The position numbers and the translations under genes are program-made. From positions 1,367,298 to 1,431,297 of the forward strand of contig CM057151.1 of NCBI GenBank assembly GCA_029962745.1: a DNA stretch of 64,000 nt, written 5' to 3'. Below the pieces are notes generated by a model. It ran no database searches. It had not been told where the DNA came from and was given only the letters and a program-made list of their open reading frames with translations. This DNA is from Echinometra lucunter (taxonomy: Eukaryota > Echinodermata > Echinoidea > Camarodonta > Echinometridae). Shown in pieces: positions 11,101 to 23,600 of this stretch; the stretch's first letter is position 1, and every line of letters begins with the position of its first letter.

Positions 11101-14100
11101 ATTAGATAACTTTTTTCATTTTATTTAAGAGGGAAAAAAATGGAGGGATAATCCTCTACACATGTAAAGGGTAACTTTTATTTTATTCCTTTGTTCCTTT
11201 CTATTTACAATTGTTAATACTGCTCATTTATTTTTATTTTTAAATTTGACGGAAGTGTATAAGCTAATGTAGACATTAAATGCACCTTTTTCATAACCAA
11301 ATGGCCCTAATAAAAACACAATGTACTACAAACACATCAGGTAATTACAAGAACTGAAGAGAGATTCATGTTTTCGATGGTTCCTGATGTAAACTTACCA
11401 GTATCATATCATTCAGAAGGAAGACTTCTCGGATGTGTTTCTTGTCTTTCTTGGTAGGGTCATTGACCTCTAGAAGACTACAGGAGCTCACAAGTCTTCT
11501 GTGAGGCTCCGCAAGCTGAAAATAACATACACAATATGATTAGGTATATCATTGCAAACTTTATTCAACTTATATACAGCAGGGACTACTTTTTTCACAG
11601 TGCCACCCCCCCCCCCCAACTCAGGCCTAATCTTTAGTACACTCCATGAAACATGCAAAAATATGAAAAGATGGTCAACCAGTCATGCAATATGCCTATA
11701 ATTTCAAAAGTATCAACATCATAAGATATAAAAGGGCACAAGAGGTTACAGTTTCAACAAACAGTAAGGCACCAACAGGATTTTATGGCCATACAGGAAG
11801 CTGAAACAGAAATGCCTACTTCCATATTCTTCACAAGAAATCATTGAAATGAACTCTGAAAAAAAAAGGTTAAAAAAAGGGAATAAAAACTGGGAAAAAA
11901 AACAAAAAAATATTTCCTAGTATTACATCCTGAAAGAAACGTGACCATGGTAGGACAACTTAGTTGGAGTGAATAGCCACACTTAAAAGGATTCTGTTTC
12001 ATGTGTACTTTCATATGAGACTACTTGTACATCATTAATGATATTGGAGCAAAGCCAGGATTGTATCAGTTTCTTCTACAATGCATGTCTACTGTCATAT
12101 TCATACAGTACAGTGCCCTGGGTTTTCAAGGGTCTCTCAAAGGACTTGATAAGGATGAAATTATATTCTCATAATGGTAAACAAATCTTGCACGAACTGA
12201 ATATTTTACATGGGGGGGGGGGTGGGAACCATGGACTTAGGTCTGTCTAGACAAAATTTTACAATCAGCAGGTCATCCTGATCTTTGTCGGTGTTATTCA
12301 GTTTGCATGGTTTTCAAGAAGTTTTCATGTATTTGTGACAATAAATGAAGATCTATTCAGAATAACTGCAGTTAGTATTTCTTACAAAATTTCTTTTCTA
12401 GAAGACACCATTTGCCTATAACCCTGATAAATCAATATTGTGAGATCCAGGAAGTAAGGTGAAGGTGACTTACAGGGAATGGTTTCTCTCCCATGATGTT
12501 AGCTTCTAGTTTGCGTACAGCAGTTACATGATCTTCTCCTGGTTGGAAAGCTTTCTTCTTAATCCGTTCATAGATACCAGTCAACATCTCAGGGTCAAGG
12601 TCATGCTCATTGTCAATACCTGAAGGTCACACAGTAAAGATGGAATCAAAGTTCTATTTCTTCTAAACATTTTCATCTAAAAGTCTTGATTTTATACTTT
12701 TTGATAATCTACATTAATCTACATCTGTATCCCTCCCCCTATCTCATTTTCATATCTTATTCATCATTCTGAATATTATCCTTTTTTGTCAACTTAATCA
12801 TATCCATCCATTGTGCTTTTCCACCCTTTTCCCACTTCTTTCACTATTTATAGAGGTCCTCCAAAATGGATCACAAGATCATCTCTGTCTTTATTCTGAA
12901 TGAAATTGTTGTGTTAGATCTTCTACACTCCAATAGTAATATTTCTTTCTCTTTCTTTTATTTTCTTCCAACTTTAATTTACCCCCCCCCCCCCCCTCCT
13001 CACATCCACTTTCATCAACATCCCTCTCCTTACCACTGAGATTCTTGATGAAGTCTGCAAGCTTCATCTTTCTCTCTGGTTTGACATTGGGATTGTGAAG
13101 ATCAGTGGTGAGCATGATGATTGCGAAGGATAAGATGAAGATGGTGTCCAGATTGTGGAAGCTGTTTGCGAATTCTGCATTGCAGTAGCAGAACCTCTTG
13201 GAGAAAGCCTGCAATGAGAAAATAGACAAATACCAGATTTTTCATTAAATACCACTTGAATAGCAGGGTCATTAAAGGAAAATGCAACTATTTCTGACAG
13301 GAATAAACTCTCCTTTCCTTTTCTAGTAGTCAAGAATTTTGGCTGGTGCATATAAACACTATTCTCACTTCAACATAGACTTATTTTCCTTTGGTCACAG
13401 AAGTGTTGAGATGTCTACATCCTGCTTGCATTTTGAAATATCAGGTAATTTCCCCTTTGTATTTCCTGACCAGTGTAATTGCCCCAATGATCCACTCTTC
13501 AATGTCTTATCTGTCTTTTTGATCATAGGGTTTAGATGATGCGGCGTCTCCAATGACTTCCTACAATGGCTCCTTGCAATAGACATGCTATCACTATAGA
13601 GTGATAAAAATCATTTCATTACTTCTGCCACGATCTTGTCTTTCCTGTGCTAAATCTTTTTCACAACAGAGACTATTAGGATATGTATTATAACCTACTT
13701 CCCTCTTTAACAATTGTACAAAAATACATTAGCTATATGCTAATAGCAGGATTTACACTGTTAAAAAGGGGACATTTCCAAGAATATGCCACTACAAAGA
13801 AAAGGGTTTTACTAAATTATGTCTTAAAGGAAAACTGATAAAAATCTGAGGTCATTTTTCAGAGCATCATCAGCCCATGGGCTGATGATGCATTCATCCT
13901 ATGCATTCATCCTATTTGTGCATTAAACCAAGGAGCTTCAAACACAAGCTCCTTGATTAAACCAATGAATGATATCTCTTTTGAGTATTTGTATATATAT
14001 CCACACCCATTTTTCATTACTTCTCTTCCAACATGCTATCTCCTTTACCAGTGTTTACATTAGAGCAATGATACCACAGTGTCTCACTGTACTTCCCATA

Positions 14101-14564
14101 CAACAACACACTATTTCCTGACATAGAATGCCAATGTAATACATTCTCATAATATATGGAACTTTCAAAAAATATATAAATCTTTAATAAACATGTTAGT
14201 CTATTTTCATTCAGCTGGCAAATTCAAGAGACAAAAAGATAAATTCCTTTATAGTGAAATACTCTTGATATGCTAATAAAAAATCAAGAATATCATTAAG
14301 TTGATGCATGGTCATGGCAAACAATCTGTACAAGTTATTTCTAATAGATATAATACTGATGTCATGTGTAAGTACATATTGGATGCATGTTGCTAATAGT
14401 TATTTCAGCAGGTATGAAACTTGAATACCAATGTGACCTTGTATTTTTGGCACTGCTATTCTATTCATGAGATACCCTTGTGAAAAGGGAACTTCAAAAG
14501 ACAATGGATTCAAAGCATAAATTATAGCCATCTTATTTCACAGTATGTCAAGAGAATATGTGTC

Positions 14565-14653
<89 letters not shown>

Positions 14654-17600
14654 AGAGAGAGGGAGAGAGGTAATAAAAGTAAACTATGGTATTACTACAG
14701 GTTAACTGATTTAAAGTTATCCAACGTAGGATTATTTATCAAACCCATAACGTTATGAAGGATTTTAGAATCTTGAATTTCATTATAAGCAATATTTATC
14801 TATCTTTTGTGAAAAAGAAAAAAACATAGTTTTGCTTTTCTTGATTTGGAATTCTGTGATAATAAAGTAGGAACAATAAAGCTTTTTGGAATTCATCTTA
14901 TTTGCAACAAAACTGATCACTTCACCATTTATTTATTAGGAAAGACGATCAATTGATTTCCTAGTGGGAAACTGCTATGACGTCCATTTCTAGTATTTCC
15001 TGGTTAAAATTCCCACCTCTCTCTCGTTCCCATGAAACTTATGTTTATTCTATTTCTAGTTGAGTGATGATTCCAGGACATACATGATGTTATATCCAGC
15101 TGGTATTGTGCACAATACTGGAAAATGTATGCTCTTTTCTTCTATTGTACATATAGGGGTCTTATTCATTTTAAAGATCTTAATGCCAATCAGGTAAAAT
15201 CAATCTTGAATACTCTTGGGATATACAGATAATCATTCTAACTAACCAAGATTGATATTCGTAGAAAGGGTTTACGGTTCACCATGTGGTAAGTCCTGAG
15301 GGACTATAGATAAAGTGGATAGAGATGGAGGTGAAATAGAGAGGCGAGAAAGTAGGAAAATTGGAGGGCAGAGTATCTTTCGAAATCTGGGTGAAGTCCT
15401 AAAAAGGACTACAAACCAGAAGAGGTGAGAGGATTGAGTTGGTGAAGAGATGAGTAGGCTTGAGTCGGCGAGAGGTGAGAAGACTTGAAGAGAAGACTCG
15501 ACGTTTCGGGCAGCTTGACTGTCCGTCTTCAGGAGTGAGTGTTCGCTAGGCGTGTCGGAGTACTTAAGACGGGTATGCGGACGTAGAGGAGTGAGACGGG
15601 CGGCGGGGTCGGCGGCGTGGTGAACGGCTGTCGTTGGTGGCGCTCTGTGTGGGCGGATATGCGGACGTAGAGGAGTGAGTCGGCCGGCGGGGTCGGCGGT
15701 GTGGTGAACGGCTGTCGGTGGTGGCGGAATCGGCGGGAAGGCTTGGCGGGAAGGTGTGGGCGGGTTGATATCCGGATGTGGTGGTGTTGCGTCGCCGGAG
15801 GTTGTAGCGGGGTGTGCGTGTCGGCGGCGTAGTGGGTTGGTCCTGCGGCGGATGAAGGTTGGTGGAGGTGACAGGCTGTGTGGGGTGGGCGTCAGTGCGG
15901 GTCTTGTCTTGGGTTGATGGAGTTGCAGTGGATGGCGTCGCTGAGCTGGTTGGAGTAGTCTGGTGATGTAGGATTCACCACACCGCCGACCCCGCCGGCC
16001 GACTCACTCCTCTACGTCCGCATATCCGCCCACACAGAGCGCCACCAACGACAGCCGTTCACCACGCCGCCGACCCCGCCGCCCGTCTCACTCCTCTACG
16101 TCTGCATACCCGTCTTAAGTACTCCGACACGCCTAGCGAACACTCACTCCTGAAGACGGACAGTCAAGCTGCCCGAAACGTCGAGTCTTCTCTTCAAGTC
16201 TTCTCACCTCTCGCCGACTCAAGCCTACTCATCTCTTCACCAACTCAATCCTCTCACCTCTTCTGGTTTATAGTCCTTTTTAGGACTTCACCCAGATTTC
16301 GAAAGATACTCTGCCCTCCAATTTTCCTACTTTCTCGCCTCTCTATTTCACCTCCATCTCTATCCACTTTATCTATAGTCCCTCAGGACTTACCACATGG
16401 TGAACCGTAAACCCTTTCTACGAATACCCGTACCACCATGCAAACCTTCAAACATCATCAAGATTGATATCTTTCTAGGGTAGGATACCGTGTTGAATGG
16501 AAGATCCTGATTTGCCACTAATGTTGCAATAATCAGCCTTACAAACAAAATTCACTGCTGCATGATGTAATATTGAACAGCACTTTATTCTGTAGGTATT
16601 TGGTTGGCAATAAAATCCTTTTTCATTATTTTTTTGCATGAAATGTACCTAGAAAATAAAAGTTGTGTCTGCAGTGCATAGAATTGTTTATCATGAAAAA
16701 TTAAGTAGGTCTATTTGTGTCTGCAAATTTGGTCTACTTCATATTGGTCAAATCCAGCAGAAATGTGGGTAGGATATATATTTCACATACCCACAACCAT
16801 GACCATTTAAACCACTGACAATTAGAATCTATTACCATGAACATTTAACAAATCTGATCATTGGACCACAATGACCATCCCACCCTGATCTAACCATCAT
16901 ACACCCTTCCCTCTCTGTGGATTCTAGTGGTAAGAGATCATAACTGGGGGATGTAGCTATATATGACAAGATAACTGTAACTGGGGCATGACTGATATCC
17001 TAGATTAAACCCAGGTCTCTTCCAATCTGATCCCTTGTCGGGTCACACCCCAGGTCTAACCACTTTAATCCATAAAGTGTGAAGCAATTTCACCGGCATC
17101 CTGCTACATGCCATAGGTATCAATGTGTGGCAAGTTCAGGAAGTTTTCTTCTTCACCTCATTCTGATATGGTGCATTTAGGAGATGTAGGAAATATCACC
17201 GACTTCATAAAACCTGGCTCTGAGCAAGTTATTTCTACTTTTTATTGAAAATATATTTATCCAATTCTCTCTGACATGAAGCATTCCTACTCAATTAACT
17301 ACACATACTAAAAGAGGGAAACAGTTGTTTAACTACAAATGGTCTAAATGCCAGACAAATCTAAGAACTCTTGCCTAAAGCTTTGTAACTGCCAAATTAT
17401 ATTCCCTTTGATTGATAAAGTATGGCCCCATCAGATTATAAATACATGTACATGGTCTCTAATCTATGTTTTAAGGCCATGAGAAGAAAAAAAAGGGGGG
17501 GGGGGAGCTGGGCTGCCATTGGCCTGATCTTGATGCAATATCTAATTGATTCTTGATGAAAAAGAAGCGCCTGTCTCCAACAGCCCATTAAATGTCTCAT

Positions 17601-20600
17601 TTTGCAAAGAGCATCTCAATTAGAACTGTCTTCTCCACTCATCTGTTCTTATTGAAAAGCTAAGAATGGAATGGAAAACCCCTTTATCACAACAACGAAT
17701 TGGGTCTCACTAATTGCTCGTTCTCATACACACAAAGTTTTTTTTGTCATGGTTAATGTTTTCAGTATAAGTATGTATATTTGGTGCTTTAGGGATATAG
17801 GAAGTTTCTGAAGAAATAGGAAATCTGATGCCATGGTACCTCACAGCTGATAAGGAGCTTTCACTTATAAATTCTAATGTTTCTTTCCCTTGCTATCACT
17901 ATCTCCTCAAACCAGAATGAAACCATTTCTTAGAAAATCATCGAATAATCTATATTCCTACAAAACCTATTCTTGTTATTGAACCAACTTTCACTGGGGG
18001 TACTCAAACACTAGTTTTGGGTGGCCTACCTCTATCATTTGATCAAGTTTTTTTTTTTTATTCTTTCTTTATTTATCTTCAGTAGGTGATTATTTTTTTC
18101 TCACCTCCATCAATCTTTCAATCTTCTGTGCCTCTCCTGGAAGCAAGAAAGACATCTGGAATTTCCTCAGCGCCTCGTCAATGGTCATCCCCTTGAAATC
18201 CATGGCTTCCACAAAGCATCTGAAAAGAAATAAATATCATCAAGGGTTATTAGATGAACTGAATAAATATAGATTATGAAGCATTGATGAAGATATCACG
18301 AGAGGATGATGAAGCATTGATGAAGATATCAGCAGAGAATGATCTGAACCACCATTTCACAAAGCTTTGGGCAAGCAAAAGGTACAATTGAAAAAACAAA
18401 GAAGAAAATGAACTACTAGCCAAAAAGATATTATTATACAGACATCAGGCTTAGAAAAAATTGATATTTTGCTTAATGACAATTCAAAAGTCAAGCATCA
18501 TAATATATGCAATATTTTTTAGACAAAATAATGTAACTAAATAATCCAATCAATATTTAATGACAAAGGTCTTCCTGGTGTGAGGTCAAGCATTAGCTTT
18601 AAGTGGTCATTGGGTGAGCATTTGCAGTAATCATCCGGATATGGACGTCAAAGCAGGTTGAAAATCAATACAACACTTCATAATACAGACCCATATACTG
18701 CAAGGTATGTTGGTTAATCGCAGGAAAGTGCAGCAGATGTTGCTTATGGGAAACCTTTAATGACCCCTGTATGTGTTAGACTACGATACTGATATGAAGT
18801 TCTCATAGTTATTCAAAATTTTCCTGCTTCATTGGTGGGAACTGACGCATATGGCATTGAATGGTTTACTGTGCATTGATTTGTTTTCAAACTTTGACAG
18901 AAATAGGATGCAAGGGAATATTGAATATTGGGCTTCAAGAACTGATAATAAAAGAACACACCTTATATATTACACATGCCGAATAATTTCAATCATAAGG
19001 AAATAATAAGGATAATAAAAACAATATCTTTCTCCAGCCAAATGCTCTATGTTTTTCAACTCTGCTGATATGAGTTCCTTCACTGTAATTCACAGAGTGT
19101 TAAGCGTGACAAGGAAATACAATTCTTCTCTACTGGACAGGATACAGATTAATTACTAGGTTGTTAATGATCCATTAGCTTTAGACAATCCTAGATATGG
19201 AGCAGGATGTGGATAGATAGCCCTCCTCAACATTTGTTGTTATCCATGTATCTATAACATTTGACACAGTAACTTTTGTTCCAAATAGTTTTTCCTCTGT
19301 TTTTATGTTAGTATATACTAGTACTCTTGTTCTATTGACACCAAATTGGTTCCTATATTGCTAATAGATAAAGTCCTGTGCAGTATAAAGACATAAAGAA
19401 ATAATTTATCACATATTATGTACTAGCAATATCTATTCAATGAATTACTTTGTTTTTCCAAATATGATTAATGACATATCAAGTGATGTAAAAGGTTTTT
19501 TTTTTTTTAAATATGAAACAGCAGTTCCATGATTAATGAGATATCATGTGATGTAAAAGAAGAATCCCTTATTGCATATTTAGATGCAAAGTACTTAAAT
19601 GTTGCAACAACAAAAAAGTGAAGGTATGAGGTATTAGCAATATAGATATAGACATAGTGAAACTTCACTGCATTCATTATTTGCAATGATTTTCTTTTGC
19701 ACGATGATGTAATACATTATGAAACCATAGAAATCACAGAAAGTGATGATAGAAGTAGAACGTTATTCAATATGATACAGGAAGTTTGTTCTAGAACAGA
19801 CTAAGCTCAACTTGTAAATACTTGAAATGCTGCTGAAATATAAGCATGATAAAACATGCTATTTCATGATTTTTCAGTATTCTCTTGCAAATTGTTTTGG
19901 TAGAGTGAAGGATAGAATTTCTTTGTGCAAGAAAGTAGAAAGAACAATAAGTGAAAGCAAACTTGATATACAGAGAGAGACCTGCTAGTATTGCAATGAG
20001 TCATCAACGTTCAATGTTAAATTTTGATATTTTTGAAAGGAAGTACCACCACTTCCGAAGGGTAACAGATCAGTATTATCCCTCATATTTCTAACAAGTA
20101 TTGATAACTGCATGGTTCTATCTGTGAATTCCAAGCAGGGAAATTCTTTCAAGGATAAATTCACAAGCTATATAGAGTAATTTCTCATAATGACTTTAGA
20201 ACATATACTTATCCTTTCCTTTATAATTCAAGTTTACTGTATTTCTTCTGCTAACATTTATAATAGAAACCTGTTTATAATTCAATCTGAGAGTCATAGG
20301 TTTATGAAATGTGTGGAAATGTGTAAAATATTTTCATTTAATGAAAGTAAGAATTCAGTGAGTATGATGTTTCTAGTGTTTTAAGGCCATAATGAATATT
20401 CAACAGATATTCAATGATATCAAAATAGTGGGGGAAAAGGAGAACCCTTCCCCTTCTCCCTTCTCCCCCTCAAAAAGAGCAAAGAGATAATAAATAATAT
20501 TTATTTTAAAAAAAGGAGGATAACAGTATACATCCACAGGATTTGGGTCAGGGCTATCCTGAAAACCTCAGCATCCCATGATGCCTTGCCTTACGATAAA

Positions 20601-23600
20601 AAGACAAGCAATCTTAAGTAGAAGGATCTGGTAATGCTTGCAAGGTATCTAATGTATGAAAGTGAATCCATGTGGTTTGAAGGTTCTCAGCCTATACAGT
20701 CTTTGTTTCCTGCTATCCAAGAGATCCAATGCCATTTGGTCTGATGGATATATGCCAATCTTCTTGCAGCCTAACTTTTATTACAAACTTTGCGATAAGC
20801 CGCAAAATTTGAAAATGAAGCTTTGAGAGTCATGAGAGAAAATGAAAGCAGGAAATATATTGAAACCTGATGATGAGCAGACATATCTTGTGGCTTTGAT
20901 GTTATTCACAATGGCAAGTTTTAATGGGAAAGTTTCTCCTTTCTTGTTCAAGATAAAACATAATGCTCCGAACAGAGACTGAAAGCAACAATCAATTATA
21001 TTTTACAATAAACAAAACACATCATCAAAGCTAAACCATCAATTATGTTATAAAATGAAAAGTAGAAGACTTACTCTAGCACCAACTGGTTGAAATCCTT
21101 CTGAAGATTTCCAAGGTATTCACCAATCTTCTGCTTACTGAATCCTGTTCTCTTGAGAAGGAACTTAGCTACCTCATGAGGAGAGTTGTCTATAAACCTG
21201 TTCTCAATTAAGAACTTGATTCCTTTCTCTGGTTTTCTGTAGAAATAGAAACAAACAGAAAAAATAATAACATAAAAAACATTTTTAAAAATACACTGAA
21301 TGGAAGCACAACAGTTTCAGATTTGCCAAATACAACTTTCCTAAATTTGTGAGTAGATGTGATTTTTTGAATATTTATGCCAAGTAATAAAATCACAACT
21401 GACAAAATACATTATATTCCTGTGAAAATTGAAAATATTAATTAGAATTTATGAAAACATTTTTTCCTGTAATGATAACCTTTTTTCTCTATATATCACT
21501 GTTATGAATTGCTCTGTATATAGAGGCACAGGCAATACAAGTTGGCATTGATTAAGTCATTTGATAACAAAGGGAATTTATTTGGTAATGTCTATACCTG
21601 ACTTGAGGAACTCAAGTATGATAATATGGGTAAGAGAGGAAGGAGAAGAAGTTTAATCTTACATGAACCAGATATCCTTCCCTCTTCATCATGTCATTTT
21701 AAATCCAGGTAACATTTGGATTCTTTCTTCACAGGAGAATTTATTTTAAAACACAACATAACTCTCAACTAGATCAAGATCCTGCTTTTCATGATAAAGT
21801 TGACAAATTGATATATTTTCAATTAGTTTTGTACCATATACAGTATCTACATTTGACAGTAAAAAAGAACCCATGTCAACTGTAAAATATCTGAGGCAAT
21901 CATATGTGGTTTAGCAAGTATATATGATCCATACTACTACAATTCTCACAACAAAATCAAACAAACAAACAACAAAACAAACAAACAAACAAAAAATAAG
22001 AACAGTGCATAATCTGTTGATATCTCTCAACCTCTAATTGCTAGTTATAACCAGCAAAATCCTGTGGTAAATTCTTATGCTCATTCACAAAAAGTTTATT
22101 TTGCTTTGTTATGGGTTCAGTTACTAGGACAGCAAAATAAATTTCATATCAAAAAGATCTATTAATGTCGATCTAATGGGAATGATTGCGGTTGCATGCA
22201 TTGTATATCATGCATACGACCTTGTATTATATCCTTGTATTGAGTATTGTACAGATCCATTGCCAATTGTTCAATTACATAGAACTTGCAATTTTTTCTC
22301 ATGGGACTTTATGGAAAATATATCACAACCACTTTAAGATGAAAATTTCATAACAATAAAGCCACTTCAAATGCTCAGTGAGAGAATCAAGGATTGATAT
22401 ATCAGGCATGAATAAAAAAAAAAAAAGTATTATCAACATAATTTCTTTCTCCAAGAATATTATTCTTAACCAAAGTCAATAATAACATCATATAACAAAG
22501 TCAATTCAAACTATTGTACCAAGTATGTTGATGAAGAATGCCTCAACTAATTAATTATTGAAAGATGATACAGAGTCAAAGGAATGCAAGGCTTTCCTTG
22601 GGGAATGCTAGATCAATTAAAGACAAGTATTAGACAAGCTTAATACAGCATTCTACTTCAATCAGATAAAAACCCTATCACAGCTTAATGTAAACTCCTC
22701 ACAAAATGGACTCCACCCTGTAATATACTCATCCATCAGTTCAATCTAAAACCTCTATCAATTAACACCATGAAACCATTAAAGCAATGAAATGTCAAGA
22801 TGTCAAATAATTTTTCTATGAGCCCAATTGATATATGATCCTCTGAATACGTTTAACTACATCATGCTGTGTGTGTAAAACTTCTTGAAGGAAAGCATAG
22901 CATGATATCAGAGCATGAAACTTCTACAGGGGTATCAACTTGAAAACCATGCCCGATTGATATGACGTAGAATACTGGTTTAGGCATAATCACAGCATGA
23001 CATGGGTAGTGGTACCGGGCATGACGTCAAAAATATTTCCTGGGCTAGGATCTGATTTTGTAAACGGTTTTCAACCTGACCTCATTCTGGGTTCAAGAGA
23101 GAAAAAATAAATCAGGAATTATGTCTGGCTTCAAGGGCTCCTGAGTTTCAATTGAAATAAAGAATTCCTGGAACTATATTTAATTAATTCCATACTTTAT
23201 AACAAGATGACCAGAAATGTAATTCTTAGAGAATACATGGAAGAGGATAAACCTACACCTACACATACATCCCAGTAGATGGGACTTCACAAAGGTGATA
23301 TTGTGAAATATTTCCCATTCCTCAAACACCAACCTACTAAAAATAATCCATTGCAAGATACTGTCTGATTCATCATCTTTCCTAATAACTTCAAATGGGA
23401 AAATGTCCCAGTTATTTTCATCAGTTTCTTGGTATTCTGTATTTTAATCAAAATGCTGAAATAAATAGCAATACAGGACAAGGATGTAAAAGTTTCAGTG
23501 AGCTATGTCACACCTTAACTTTTGCTTTTGAAACTGCAAATAAAACTAAGCAATTAATCAAACCAATTCAATATAAATTTTTTCCATGCCCATGATTTAA

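Larger units (their letters stand above)
15256..16426. mobile_element. Long foldback element, about 1.17 kb, arms about 440 bp
   Basis: The left arm starts TATTCGTAGAAAGGGTTTAC and the right arm ends with its reverse complement at 16426. Pairing is near perfect across the whole arms (about 15256-15700 with 15970-16426). It includes blocks such as TCCTGAGGGACTATAGATAA, the GACGTTTCGGGCAGC segment, and GC-rich GCGGACGTAGAGGAGTGAG units that occur twice in the left arm. The central ~270 bp is G/T-rich and unpaired. GC content is far above the surrounding intron. No open frame encodes a transposase or reverse transcriptase. The flanking sequence CAAGATTGATAT occurs on both sides (15247-15258 and 16459-16470) and may mark the insertion. 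It is probably a recently inserted non-autonomous element; its class is uncertain. Confidence 0.8.
13209..18104 (-). other. IQSEC intron (4.9 kb) rich in repeats and hairpins
   Basis: This intron lies between the Sec7 exons. It holds a perfect palindrome and hairpin (13864-13955), a long GA microsatellite (14566-14670), the 1.2 kb foldback element (15256-16426) and a poly-G run near 17495. No exon was seen in the rest. Confidence 0.75.

Noticed and set aside
20190..20384. A 64-codon frame found identically at 20190 and 32581, looking like a conserved gene
   Set aside because: Identity comes only from the duplicated assembly segment; the frame itself is AT-rich intron.
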